Positions 1 through 11,871 are shown, counted from the first letter of the stretch. The stretch is 64,000 nucleotides of DNA from Stachybotrys elegans (GCA_020746835.1 JAGPNK010000002.1:2666001-2730000), one strand, 5' to 3'. Numbers and translations are program-made. The notes: a model not told the origin generated them from the letters alone.

Positions 1-247
1 CTGCGTGTGAGTGTTTCTCCCCAAGGAGATCGAACGCTAGGCTTTCGATATCATCGGATGCTCCAAGCACCTCGACCTTTTCAAGATGCAGCCTTTCTGC
101 GCTTGAAGGCATATCGACTTGATCGCGATATGCGCCATCGGTGGTAGGGGCGGGGGATTTATCCCGAAGGTAGGGCGGTCCCCAGCTTGGATTGTGAGCA
201 TGAATAGAGCTGTGATGTGAATAGGAAGAGGATTCTACCAGCGCCAT
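1..247 (-). CDS. 5' part of an unidentified protein gene, cut by the left edge
   Basis: On the minus strand an ATG at 247-245 opens a frame that stays free of stops to base 1 (82 codons plus one base). The peptide is Ser/His/Pro-rich and polar at first, then becomes acidic and more regular (residues about 50-80, with DDIES and FDLLGEK). Nothing in it matches a family I know, and there is no signal peptide or membrane segment. The gene would be transcribed away from the SERCA gene, so the 2.5 kb between them would be a shared promoter region. The frame could still be chance or be interrupted by an intron; clean length, the ATG at the start and fungal-like codon use are the only support. Confidence 0.45.
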   Translation of the reverse strand, partial: MALVESSSYSHHSSIHAHNPSWGPPYLRDKSPAPTTDGAYRDQVDMPSSAERLHLEKVEVLGASDDIESLAFDLLGEKHSHA

Positions 248-2716
248 GCCGAAATGCAGCTTGGTAGTGAAGTGGTATGAAAGAGGAGGAAAGAAGAGGG
301 TTCCAAAAAGCAGGTCATGCAAAATCGGTTACCAAAAGCTCCAAAAAGAGGGGGGAGGGAGGAAGTGAATAGCCTTGAGAGAAGGCTTGCTTGCATGAAG
401 CTTCAAAACATTATGATAGAAGAGGGGTTGAGAGAAAGGAGAGGAATGAAAGAAGAGAGAAATCACGATCATACAAGAGATGACGACAGATGGCAGGAGT
501 GACAGGCAAACAGGAGGGCAGCTGGCAGGAACGGACCTGACATTTAATAATTCGGCGACGTGGTTGTACACCAGCCATGGCTAACGCAGCAGAAGGCACC
601 AACAATTAGACATGGCTACTACTAGGGCGAGGATGCATCATTTCAAGCTCTGGTAGATGGGTGAAGCTAGGTCCAAGACGACAAGAGTCTCGAATTGCAT
701 CGGATCAACCCGTATAATTGCCTTGGGACGAGAAACGCCAGCGTTGCACGGCGTGCGGAGCGTGGCACAGCGCCACTCGTCACACAGGCCGAATAGGAGA
801 CAACCCCAAAGACAAATGTAGCAACTAGACCCAACCTCCTCATGGAGAACTCGAAGCGCGCCTGGCCGATTCCGTTGAACATACGATGGCATCGCCATGG
901 TGGGAGCCCGGCGAAAGGCAATGGCGGGTGGCGATACCCAGAAAAGCAAACCATGGCTCCCCCATTCACTCACATGAACATGGCAATGAAACTTACATAT
1001 CTAGAGGTCACGCTGGAGTCGGACAATCCCAAAGCAGACCCCGTAGGTCAAAACAATGATGATTTATGGGGTGATACAGCACCAAAGATCGGATCGGAAA
1101 CGCGCCACCTGCATACAAGCTGCCCAAGTACAGAAGTGTGACTGACATGTCTCGCCGGATTCGCAAGACCTGTACCCATAGCCACCGGATGTCAAATTGA
1201 AATAGAGTCTGCGCTTGGACCGGCTGACTTAAGGCACATGGAGGCCATCCGGAACACCTGCTGTCATAAACCTACCTTGATAGGATGCAGGAGAGTGCGG
1301 CCAATCAGACGGGTTGCCAGCCCTATCCATTGCGGCTCTCCCAGCCTCAAGGAACGAACCTTATTGCTAGATCCGGGGTCGGCGACCACTTTGGCTCCGG
1401 ATACAGTCTGGTCTTTGGCTTGCTGACAGCATGCTGCAAGGCGGTGGACGCCGCAGTCCCCGGACGGCATGGATGAGACCGACGACGCTGACCGCCTCAA
1501 AGCAAAGCCGACCACGGCGCCCGGCTTGGCTCGTGATACAAAGTAATAGCGTGCATGGATGATACGAAGTTCCGTGCTGCGCGTGGGAGAGGCGGCTGAT
1601 GACGAAATGAAACGATTGGGCCACTCTCTTTTCCTTGTCGTTTCCAGCAGAGCATTCATCTTCCTTTCCCTCTTGCCCTTCTCCTGCCTTCCCAGTTCAA
1701 CGTGGTCCTCTCGGGCTTCGGCGCCTCGACTCGGGCATGACGACAGTCTGCGGCAACACAAGCCGATCAAACCAGTCTCTTCCCTGACTGTAGCATCGCC
1801 AAGCATTGCCTTTGTCCACACATTCGTAAGCTGGAGAGCGCAGAGCCGAGTTATGGGCTTTGCAGATTGGCGATGGTCCGCTTGGCAGACGGGAAGTCGG
1901 CTTCTGGCTACCAAATCCGAGTTGGCTAGTGCAGTTTTGAGGCTACAGCCAGCAACCACATTGAGAACCAACCTTGAACGTGCGTGGGCTGCTGTCGGCT
2001 GATTGGTGTGATGCGGAAGAGCAGCGTAGGTACTTGCGGAGTCTGGATCTCGAGATTGGGAAACATGCTGCCTGCAGTTATTGATAGTGGCGGCTCATGT
2101 TCTGGACCCTCCACTGACCCCCATCCTCAAGTACCTACCCCAGTTCCAGGCAGGCAGGAGGGTCCAGGCATCGAATCGCAGACTGAGAAACTACCCCGCC
2201 CTCAGACTGGCTCGTAGAGGGTGGGCCCTCCTCTGCGACAGCCTACAGGGCACTTGCAGCATCCCGCTAGGTGGTTTGGTGGTGGTGGTGGTGCCCGGCC
2301 TGTGCCTTGCTGCTACAGAACCCGCGCTAGACCCTGGTGGAAAAAGACGACACGTTGAACTTTTCCCTTCCTTCGAACCCAACATTTCCAACAGGATTCT
2401 TCAGCCTTCTCTCATTTGCCACGTGGGGACTGCTTAGGAAAGAACTTCGTCGCCGGACATGTCAAGTCGCTGAGCGCTTGCTTTCTATTTCCCCCTCCCT
2501 TCTTTGTCTGTCTTTCATCTTAGTCTCCGTCCTGGCACCTTGTCTTGGCTGCATCTGTCCCGAGCCGATCAACTGCCCGCCCGACCTTGCCATAGCCGGA
2601 CGTCGGCGGCCGCTTTCTGCCCCTCGGTCTTTCTCTTACACCACGCCGCTCGTGTGCCTGCGTGTCCTCTGCCTTTCCTACCCCCCGCGACTCTGCGCCG
2701 ACGCTGAACGACTGTC
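248..2716. other. Spacer left of SERCA: promoter and leader
   Basis: No coding region that I can support. The last 260 bases before the SERCA start (about 2456-2716) are rich in C and T on the plus strand, as in many fungal promoters and leaders. A GGT-rich run lies at about 2274-2293. A 235-codon minus-strand frame at 1264-1971 looks spurious: no domain and no signal peptide. Confidence 0.5.
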
Positions 2717-5700
2717 ATGGAGAACGCCTTCTCCCAACCCGCCAGCGGCGTCCTCGCCCACTTCTCTGCCAATGCTGCTACTGGCTTGAACGACAGCCAG
2801 GTCGAGGACCTGCGCAAGAAACATGGTCGCAATGGTGCGCTCTCCCCCCTCGCTCGACTTTTCCCATGCCGCTCGCTGTTCGCCCACTGACATTGAGCAC
2901 AGCAATCCCCGAGGAGCCCCCCACCCCGCTTTGGGAGCTCATTCTCGAACAATTCAAGGACCAGCTCGTCCTCATCCTCCTTGGCTCCGCCGCCGTATCA
3001 TTCGTGCTTGCACTCTTTGAAGAAGAGGGAGGCCTGGGTGCTTTCGTTGACCCCCTGGTGGTATGCTCCCCCGTCCTTCTGGCTTGTAGTCCTTGCGCTG
3101 ACGATGTGTTCTATAGATCCTCACAATTCTTATCCTCAACGCCGTAGTCGGAGTCTCCCAGGAGAGCAGTGCCGAGAAGGCCATCGCGGCCTTGCAGGAA
3201 TACTCTGCCAACGAGGCCAATGTTATTCGGAACGGCGCTGTTGCTCGTGTCAAGGCCGAGGAGTTGGTTCCTGGAGATATCATTACCGTTTCTATTGGAG
3301 ATCGCATCCCCGCCGATTGCCGTCTCCTTTCCATCGAGAGCAACAGCTTCGCCGTTGACCAGGCTATTCTGACTGGAGAAAGCGAGAGCGTCAGCAAGGA
3401 TGACTCTGCCATCGTCCAGGATTCCAAGGCCGTGTTGCAGGACCAGGTCAACATACTCTTCTCTGGAACCACCGTTGTTACTGGACGCGCCAAGGCCATT
3501 GTCGTTCTCACCGGCAGCAACACTGCCATTGGAGACATCCATGACAGTATCACCGCTCAGATTTCCGAGCCCACGCCCCTGAAGCAGAAGCTCAACGACT
3601 TTGGTGACAACCTGGCCAAGGCCATCACTGTTATCTGTATCCTGGTTTGGCTCATCAACATCCCCAACTTCAACGACGCCAGCCACGGTAGCTGGGCCAA
3701 GGGCGCCATTTACTACCTCAAGATCGCCGTCTCCCTGGGTGTGGCCGCCATTCCTGAAGGTCTGGCAGTCGTCATCACGACATGCCTTGCCCTTGGTACT
3801 CGCAAGATGGCTGCTAAGAACGCCGTTGTTCGAAGCCTGCCCTCTGTCGAGACTCTGGGCAGCTGCAGCGTGATTTGCTCTGACAAGACCGGCACTTTGA
3901 CCACCAACCAGATGAGTGTCAACAAGATGGTATTCCTGAACGAAAACGGCTCCGGTTTTGTTGAGCTGGATGTTGAAGGTACTACCTTTACGCCCAAGGG
4001 CACCATCACCATGAGCGGAAAGCCTGTCGAGAACCTCCCTGCCACTTCCCAGACTGTTCGACGGATGGCCGAGGTCGCTGCTCTCTGCAACAACGCCCAG
4101 CTTTCCTATGACAGCCGAACCGCCACCTTCTCCAACGTTGGAGAGGCTACTGAAGGCGCCCTGCGAACCCTGGTTGAGAAGATTGGACCGTGCCCACCGC
4201 CTTCCACCCGCCCTGAAGATTGCTGCCACTACGCCAGTGCTCAGTACGAGAAGAGCCTGCCCCGTCTTGCAACTTACGAGTTCTCGCGTGACCGAAAGAG
4301 CATGTCGGTCCTTGTCCAGAATGGTAACCAGAAGAAGCTCCTCGTCAAGGGCGCCCCCGAGTCAATCATTGAGCGCTGCACGGAGGTGCTGGTCGGCTCC
4401 GACGGCAAGTCTGTACCCCTTGATAAGAAGCTTCGCGATGGCATGATGACGGAGCTCGTTGAATTCGGCAACCAGGGCCTCCGTGTTATCGCGCTTGCCA
4501 GCATCGAGGATGTCTCTCAGAACCCGCTCGCCCGCTCTGCCAAGTCTACTGAACAATACGCCCAACTCGAGCAAAAGATGACCCTCTTGGGTATGGTTGG
4601 CATGCTTGACCCCCCTCGTGCAGAGGTTCCTCATTCCATTGAGCTCTGCAAGGCTGCTGGCATCCGTGTCATTGTCATAACCGGTGATAACCGCAACACT
4701 GCCGAGAGCATCTGCCGTCAGATCGGTGTCTTTGAGAAGGACGAGGACCTTACTGGCAAGAGCTACACTGGTCGCGAATTCGAAAACCTCAGCCCCAGTG
4801 AGCAGCTCGAGGTCGCTAAGCGGGCCTCTCTTTTCTCTCGTGTCGAACCCACCCACAAGTCCAAGCTTGTCGACCTCCTCCAGTCCCTTGGCGAGGTTGT
4901 CGCCATGACTGGTGATGGTGTCAACGATGCGCCTGCCCTCAAGAAGGCCGACATTGGCATTGCTATGGGTTCCGGTACCGATGTTTCCAAGCTCGCAGCC
5001 GACATGGTTCTGACTGACAGCAACTTCGCCACCATTGAACTTGCCATCGAGGAAGGCCGCGGCATCTACAACAACACCCAGCAGTTCATCAGATATCTCA
5101 TCTCTTCCAACATTGGCGAGGTCGTCTCCATCTTCCTCACGGCGGCCATGGGCCTGCCCGAGGCACTGATCCCGGTTCAGCTTCTTTGGGTCAACCTTGT
5201 CACTGATGGTCTTCCTGCTACTGCACTGTCCTTTAACCCTCCTGACCATGACATCATGAGACGCCAACCCAGGAAGCGCGATGAGCCTCTGATTGGCGGC
5301 TGGCTCTTCTTCCGCTACCTCGTCATTGGTACTTATGTCGGCCTGGCGACTGTTGGTGGGTACGTGTGGTGGTTCATGTACAACCCGGAGGGCCCTCAGA
5401 TCAGTTTCAGCCAACTGTCTCGTTTCCACCACTGCTCCGTCGAGTTCCCGGAGATTGGATGCGAGATGTTCAGTAACGACATGTCAAAGGCCGCGTCTAC
5501 CGTGTCACTATCCATCCTCGTCGTCATCGAGATGTTCAACGCCATGAATGCGCTGTCGTCGAGCGAGTCACTGCTCACTCTGCCCCTGTGGAACAATATG
5601 ATGCTTGTCTATGCCATCATCCTCTCTATGGCTCTGCACTTTGCTCTCCTCTATATCCCCTTCCTTCAGAGTCTGTTCTCCATCCTGCCCTTGAATGTCA

Positions 5701-5893
5701 ATGAGTGGAAGGCTGTTGTCGCTATCAGCGCCCCTGTCATGTAAGTCTCCGACAACTCATCCTTCTGATTGAGATTGATGCACTAACTCGACACACTAGT
5801 CTCCTCGACGAAATCCTCAAGTTTGTGGAGCGGCAGTTTGTGATGCCCAAGCAGGTAGTAGAGACGCCTCTCAAGGTGAAGAAGCAACAATAG
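2717..5893 (+). CDS. nca-1: SERCA-type Ca2+-transporting P-type ATPase
   Basis: P2A-type ATPase that pumps cytosolic Ca2+ into the endoplasmic reticulum at the cost of ATP. Exons 2717-2834, 2903-3060, 3117-5740 and 5800-5893 give 997 residues, the usual SERCA length. The N-terminal cation-ATPase domain is followed by the actuator loop with TGES, the phosphorylation motif DKTGT (Asp348), the nucleotide-binding domain with KGAPE, the hinge TGDGVND, and the C-terminal membrane helices, including the PEGLAV and NLVTDGLPA segments of the Ca2+ sites. The start was chosen because the N-terminus aligns with the short SERCA leader (about 30 residues before the PTPLWEL segment). The C-terminus ends KKQQ, a dilysine KKXX signal that fits retrieval to the ER. 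It is the Neurospora nca-1 type, not the calmodulin-regulated plasma-membrane or vacuolar type, which has a different N-terminus. It converges with the proteasome beta-3 gene. Confidence 0.97.
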
Positions 5894-6240
5894 ACAAGAG
5901 GGATAGAAAAAATCAAGAAGCAGGTACAAGAATAGAATACATTACGAGCTCTGTACATATATTCGGGCCAAAACAATAGCTAGTGTCTGTGGAGGTAGAT
6001 AGGATACAGTCCACCTACGTTGATGTTACGGTCTTACATGGCGCCTAGCAGACTGGGCTGTGCCCAATTCCTGATGGCATGTGATTCGAGATGAGAAGAG
6101 TATCTCCTTAACGCTTGTAGTTCATAATGGACCTTGACATTGAGCTCGTATCTATTCGTACAGGCACGTGAAGCAGCCTAGCCTTTTGCTTGGTGCCAGC
6201 TCATATCCCAAGACCTGGGTCATGGAATGCCAAACGCCCT
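5894..6240. other. Tail-to-tail spacer, SERCA / PUP3
   Basis: Contains only the two 3' untranslated regions. I see no further gene or clear terminator signal. Confidence 0.6.
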
Positions 6241-7091
6241 TTAGTCCTGTCTACCCTTTAGTAATCGCTTCGTGACCTTGTCCTTCTCGATAATGTAAAC
6301 ATGGGCGCCCCAACCGGAGAGGGCATCTCGGTCGACGGCGTTCAGTAGTGCCTGCGAGATGGTCTCGAACAGAGCATCGGGCTCCTGCATGTACATTAGT
6401 ATATAAGGCTGATGACGAGTTGATGCCATCCAGGCCATGCTGGGATGATGGGGCCGTGTATAGCGAGCTGTGTATAGCGGAAGAGGTCAACGTACCAGAT
6501 CAGGCTCCCACAGACCCTCGCACATTCCAAAGAGCTGCTCCGAAGCAGTACCAGAGACAATGAAGTCCTTGGCAAAGTCGATGCAGCCTATGCTGTCAAA
6601 GCCACAGATGAAGGGCTGAGAGGTCTTGGGGTCGAGGCCAGCGACGACGGGGGAGACGAAGTAGGGTCCGAATCGACGCTCATAGAGGGAGGAGGAGACG
6701 AGGTTGGCAAAGGTCCGTGGCGCAATAGAGCGCTCCTCTCGCAGGCGGTACATGTTGACCTTGTAGCGGAAGAGGTCGCTGACGGTGTTGACGTCCGTGG
6801 CCAGTCCCGTCAGTCCGAGAAAGACGTCACCGTACTGGAAGACCTTGGGGAAGTTGTTGGAGACGGTCAGGGCCTGCAGGCCGAGACGCAGGTCGCAGGC
6901 GATGGCGACGCAGTTCTTGCCCACCATGGCGACGCAGGCGCCGCCGTCTGGAAGGTGGTTAGCATCGAGGCGAGGGGTGGGAGGGCTCAAGAGGCGGGCT
7001 AACTGATTGAGAAGGGCGACGACTAGAGCGAGATGGTTAGAAGAGAGACCATAGGGAAGTGCACGCCTGCTGAATGGGAGCTTCTTACCAT
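6241..7091 (-). CDS. PUP3: 20S proteasome subunit beta-3
   Basis: Non-catalytic beta-3 subunit of the 20S core proteasome; it sits in the inner beta ring. Exons on the minus strand are 7091-7089, 7022-7004, 6947-6496 and 6384-6241, giving 205 residues, the normal beta-3 length. The first exon holds only the ATG and the second is 19 nt. Together with the third they rebuild the family's N-terminus ([18 protein letters not shown]). The NTN-hydrolase core follows, with the beta-3 stretches [23 protein letters not shown] and GWGAHVYI. There is no propeptide and no N-terminal catalytic Thr, as expected for an inactive subunit. Introns are 66, 56 and 111 nt. Without the two short exons no acceptable start is available. 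It is head-to-head with the TUG-like gene, and both act in ubiquitin-linked protein turnover. Confidence 0.95.
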
Positions 7092-7903
7092 GATGCTGAA
7101 CAGAGGCGTGACCTCTAGTGCTTGGAGGACGGTGGTGATGGGATGGAGCTTGCAGATGCTCTAGACAACGCCTCACAAGGCCAATGTAGCTATTCGTTCG
7201 AATCGTGATGGGGTATTTACGTGCCGCTGTTCCGTCCGGGCTCGCGATAGCTGGCAGTCGATCGTTGGAGGCAGTGGTTGACAGGCCGTGGGAGCTCTCT
7301 CGTTCAAGACAGCAATCGGTCGGCAGGTACGTAGTCGATGGTGGATGCCACTTGCGGGCAAGGCAAACATGTCTGGCGCGGCCAACAGATTGCTGTGCTG
7401 GAAGCACCCGCCCAAAAGGTACAAGGTACCTACCACCACCCAGTTGGTGCTGGGTGCTGATTGGCCCAAGCTCTAGATGGGGGACCTTACCTCACCACGA
7501 GGCTGCCTAAGGATGTGCACTGAGGAAGCGAACAAGACAGACGGTTCGAGAAGCCCTTTTGCTGTCGGCATACATAAGCCTCTCAGGGAACTGCGCACGA
7601 CCGCTGTGTCAAGGGTTAATACCACCGCCACGAGGGCATTCCACACGTTGCTATTTTGGCTTTTATACAGGCCGCCGATACTCCTCCCCGGCATTGTCCA
7701 TGACCTCCCCGCCAACATCCCCCCACCATACGTAACACAGCGTAGACGGACACATAATACACACGAAGCTTTCCCGCTCGCTCGTCAACCGTCCAGCGTC
7801 TCCAGCTTGCCGCGCGCACAGCATCCGCCAGGAGCCTACACAAATACCAGGCACTGTTTTCGCAAGGAGCATATTCCCGCCTGTGTCCCTCGGGCAACCC
7901 GCC
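7092..7903. promoter_or_regulatory. Divergent promoter, PUP3 / TUG-like gene
   Basis: 812 bases between two divergent starts. A palindromic AGGTACCT lies at 7424-7431, inside a GGTAC-rich patch. I found no exact proteasome-box sequence (GGTGGCAAA) on either strand. Confidence 0.5.
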
Positions 7904-9443
7904 ATGTCTTCCCACGTCGTGGTAATCGCCACAGACCTGCGTCGCACCACCGTAAAAGTCAATCCTGGCACCTATCTCTCCGATGTGCTGCAAGAGGCTT
8001 GCAAAAAGCTGAATTTACCCAGCGACAAGTACCTAGTCAAGTAGGCGCATCGCTCCCTGGCCCCTCAGATCCCTCATTGACCCGAAGCATAGGCACAAGC
8101 AGAAGCAGGTCGATCTATCCGTTCCCTTTCGCACATCTGGTCTGATTCCAGGCGCCAAGCTCGAGCTCGTCCAGAAATCGAACACGCCCTCCGCCGTACA
8201 AGTTGCGCTGCAGGTCCCTCTCCCTGAGGGCAAGGAAATACCTGGCGGACGGCTGATACACAAGTTCCCCTCGGATTTGACGCTATGGAAAGTTCTGCGG
8301 CAGTTCGAGAGTGGTGTGGCCAGTCAGGGCAAGAATATCAACTTCACGTCTCGAGCAGTGGCCGAGACGGTTGACGGTGCTAGTTCAGGGAATGGCCAGC
8401 TGTATTATGAAACACCTGTTCTGAATATCATGGGCCGGGAGCTGTCGACGTTCCTCGACTTCCAAAAGACGTTGTCACAACTCGGATACAACTCGGGAAG
8501 TGTTCTGATACGGCTGTCATATCGAAAGACCAAGCAAACCTTGTTTGATGCGATGGGCGAGATCAGCAAGTTCTTTGCCGACGACGAACAAGTCCAACAG
8601 CCCGATGCGCAGGCTAGTATCGGTGAGACAGCCAAGGAGCAGCCTGCCGCACAATCAGAGCCCCCAGCCGAGCCTCAGGAGGCCACAGAAGCCTCGGAAC
8701 CACTCGTCCAAGAAGGACAACAATCAAAACCAGAAGAGCAGTCCGATGCAATGGACACAGACCCGCCTGTAACCAGAGATGCATTTCAACCAGTCCATGT
8801 ATTCCTTGCTCCATCTGGGGATACGCCTGCGGCAGCACTGGCCCCGGCAAGCGAAAACGACTACACACCAACGATCGCCCATGCGCAGCTTCATCAGGCA
8901 CGACTTCTGGAGAGCTCAAGAAACAAGCGCCTCCTGTCCGACAGGGAACTCGAGGAGAAGGCTGCAGCCGAAGAAGCCAAGATCAAGGCGATCAAGTCGG
9001 CCATAATCAAGGTCCGTTTTCCCGATAATACGAGCGTGGACTGGGAAGTCGGCCACTCGGAGACTGGCGCGTTCCTTCACTCGGCCGTCAGACATGTCAT
9101 GGCAAACGACAGCCAACCCTTCCGCCTTGTGCTACCTGGTGGTAAGACGGTCATTAGGGATGACAGCAGCTCGGCAAATGGGCTGATCCGGGCCTATAAA
9201 CTGTCCGGTAGAACATTGGTGAACCTGGTGTGGGACGATGGGGTCCCTGCAAATGTCAGGAAACAAGCCTTTCTCAAGTCGAATGTTGCGCAGCAGGCCC
9301 AAGCCATCAAGGTGCCAGAGGTACCAGACGTTGTTGAAGATGAGCCACCGCAGCCGGTAGTCCAGCAACGGGCCGAGAAGCCCTCCTCGGGCGAGGGGGG
9401 TGAAAAGAAAGTACCCAAATGGTTCAAGTTTGGCAAGAAGTAA
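7904..9443 (+). CDS. TUG/ASPSCR1-like UBX-domain protein (Ubx4 type)
   Basis: Adaptor of the Cdc48/p97 segregase. Exons 7904-8040 and 8093-9443 (intron 52 nt, phase 2) give 495 residues. Residues about 4-70 form the TUG ubiquitin-like domain that starts the ASPSCR1/Ubx4 family, with its short basic KHKQK stretch at the splice junction. A second ubiquitin-like region covers about residues 95-185. The middle (about 190-310) is a low-complexity linker rich in Glu, Gln, Ala and Pro. A UBX domain spans about residues 340-430, beginning KVRFPDNTSVDW. The C-terminus is short and basic. The ATG was chosen because the ubiquitin-like fold starts directly after it. In yeast Ubx4 modulates Cdc48 in ER-associated degradation; this role is inferred here from family membership. 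Confidence 0.9.
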
Positions 9444-9837
9444 ACGAGGCTCCAGTAGCACATTCTGAGCTTCATGCTTCATACATGGGACATATTCGGC
9501 GGCATTACGATTTCATGAGCATTCAATATATAACATCAAGTTCGAGTCATGGTGGTTTGAATTTAACTCTTGGCTGGCGCATGGGTGTCGGCGTAGGCAT
9601 CAGCATTGTTTGATGCTGACGATTCATCGTATACACCAATACGCAGGAGACTGGTCATGTACAATGGAAGCGGCATTTATGAGGTGCTCAATAGAAGTTT
9701 TGGTATTTCCAGGCGCAGCCGCCCAGCTGTTCCCTGCCGTTAAATATTCGAAGCCATCAAATCGTGACCGCGCCAATCCATGCGATACCCATATGCCAGT
9801 TGTCCCATTTTTCGAAGCAAGATTTTGAGTATTTTGT
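9444..9837. other. Tail-to-tail spacer, TUG-like / RPL36
   Basis: Holds the 3' ends of two convergent genes. Nothing else seen. Confidence 0.6.
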
Positions 9838-10549
9838 TTAGTGGCCGGTACGGCGAGACTCGGCAATGACGCGCTGGAGCTCGTCAACCTTCTTCTTGGC
9901 ACGGCCGAAGGTACCGAGCTGCGATGCGAGGTTAGCATGTTTGATCGGGGCGAGCAGTGCGGTGCGTGTCGTACCCTCTTCTTGGCGAGCTTGCGGGCAC
10001 GCTTGTCCTTGCTGTTGCGCAGCAGTTCGATGACACGGCGCTCGTAGGGGGCAAGACTGTCGCGAAAGTTAGCTCAGTCACCAATATCAACAACCATGGC
10101 GGGCAGGACAGCAGGACAGAGTATTCGGGAGCACGGGCAAGAAAGCCAACCGGTACATGTGCGCAAGGTCGATTGGCTTATGCCAAAGACTTTGCCGCAT
10201 CAAGCCAATTCAGCTCCCAGCCTGCGGTCCCCGCCTTCTGTCCCAGTCCAGCTCCGAAATATCTGAAGAAGAAAAAAATTTGTAACGTACCCAGCAACCT
10301 CCTTGACGACCTCACGGACGAAAGCGGTGCGCTTGCTCAGGTGGCCCTTGGTGCGGGAGACACGAGGCTTGGAGACACGGGCAGTGGTTTTCTGTAGTCC
10401 AGGAAAGACAGGAAAAAATGTCAGCGTCCATCGTCTGCAGCGGTTCGGGGCAGCAGCGATCCTCCACGAGGTGAGACTGCGACAGGAAGACGTACGTGGC
10501 CGTGGTTGGGGCCAACGGTGAGGCCGCTTCGGGGGGCTTCCTTGGCCAT
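9838..10549 (-). CDS. RPL36: 60S ribosomal protein eL36
   Basis: Basic protein of the large cytosolic ribosomal subunit. Exons on the minus strand are 10549-10496, 10391-10291, 10056-9975 and 9918-9838, giving 105 residues, the family length. The order of conserved segments is complete: [10 protein letters not shown] at the start, [32 protein letters not shown], and [14 protein letters not shown] near the end. Introns are 104, 234 and 56 nt. The 234-nt second intron is much longer than its neighbours and contains a strong hairpin (see the separate entry). Splits fall after His18, inside Gly52 and after Arg79. A CACGTG box lies about 140 bases upstream (10688-10693). No frame damage is seen, so this should be a functional ribosomal gene. 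Confidence 0.97.
10172..10209 (-). other. Stable hairpin in RPL36 intron 2
   Basis: Bases 10172-10179 (ATTGGCTT) and 10202-10209 (AAGCCAAT) are perfect inverted complements. A further ATGC/GCAT step and a CAA/TTG step lie inside them, separated by one- and two-base bulges, so the arm is about 15 pairs over 38 nt. It is entirely intronic. I could not find convincing C/D boxes (RTGATGA, CTGA in the right places) or an H/ACA layout, so it is not called as a snoRNA. Confidence 0.7.
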
Positions 10550-11871
10550 CTTGGTTGACTGCTGGTGGGTTAGTCGGCGAGGAGATGGGTTGGTGATGGT
10601 TGGAGATGGGAAGGCCTGCGAAATTTCCTCGGGAGAATAATTCTTTGGTGGTGGTGGGCTAGGGTGGAATTTCGCGGGTTTGTGCGTCACGTGCCTTGGA
10701 GGGTAAAGAGATTTTCCGTGTGCACACCAGGTTGAATTGAAGGGCCGCACGAGCCAGGGGTTGGAGAAGGAGAGAGCCAATCAAGGGCGGCTTCGGAGCC
10801 CCCTCTACAAAGCGGGGACAGTGTCGTTAAACTTCGCTGGGTTGTCACCCCGAATCGTAAAGATGGATATCGCCAGCAACATGAGTTGGATATGACGAAT
10901 TTTTCACAACTTCATACGCAGAGTATCAGCAGTGACATTTCTGTGGGAAGTTCCTGGTGCTGTATCTGGATACGCTTCCGGTGTTGCCAAATTCAACACC
11001 GGGCTACTGCAATAACGGTCACATGACTGTGCCTGCAGCCCTGATACTGCTTATTTATTCCATTATCTTATGTCTATCAACCCCGATGCACCGAGGGCTT
11101 CTTACTTCATTTTCAATAATAAGTAGAATGCGTTCGCTGGGGAGGCTGCGTAACGAGGACACAGGCGTGGCTGATGTTGACACAGCCCTCGTATCCAAAC
11201 AGAGTCTTCTCGCTTCGGCGCTATGGGTTGTCTCACAAACATCCGGAGGCGGGTTCTCTGGGTCCACAGACTGCCAGGTTGCCAGCCAGCGCATACAATG
11301 AGCCCCATCAATCGACAGAGCCCCGTCGGCCAGCATATCTGATGTACGGAGGTACCTGCAGCTTCCCACTACGATATTAGCCAGTGGTTGGTGGATGCCC
11401 AACCTCGATACGAATCGCGAAACAAGCTCCAGGTCTCCAGCACCGACTCACTGGCTCGCTCTGCCTCGTCGTCTCCCTTGCTTTGCAGACCTTGGAAGTC
11501 ATGTTTCACGCCGGTTCCCTTCCGGGCCTGTACCTCGCCGGCTACGCAGGCGAGTGGCGATCTCAGTGACCACAGCCATGAAATGTGGTGCTGGCAGCCG
11601 CTTTTCAAGTGATGGGTCCCTGGAGAGATCGGCATTGAACTGACTCTCATGATTTGCGTTTGCATTACGCACGTTTGAGCGGGAGGGACCAATGTCGCCG
11701 CCTTGAGTGATCCTGCTTCTTAAGAACGCGCATTCCCTTTGTTTGATGCGAATTCCCATCTCATTGCCCATCACGCCTTCCGCCAAACCCGATATCCAAA
11801 ACACTGAAACAAGGTGCAGACGGAAACAAGCACAAACCACGACGGTCAGAAGCACACCTGTCACATTCATC
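10550..11871. promoter_or_regulatory. Divergent spacer, RPL36 / AA1-like gene
   Basis: 1.3 kb. Contains a CACGTG E-box at 10688-10693 and an AGGTACCT palindrome at 11350-11357. No supportable coding region; short frames here lack domains or signal peptides. Confidence 0.5.

Noticed and set aside
1264..1971. 235-codon minus-strand frame
   Set aside because: No domain, signal peptide or regular structure; mixed composition expected from non-coding DNA.
3111..4229. 372-codon minus-strand frame opposite SERCA
   Set aside because: Antisense shadow; no recognisable domain.
7092..7407. Upstream extension of the PUP3 frame through exon 1
   Set aside because: It would add about 100 low-complexity residues absent from the family; the micro-exon model gives the correct N-terminus.
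10057..10290. Box C/D or H/ACA snoRNA in RPL36 intron 2
   Set aside because: TGATG-like and CTGA sequences occur but not in a correct box arrangement; only the hairpin is supported.
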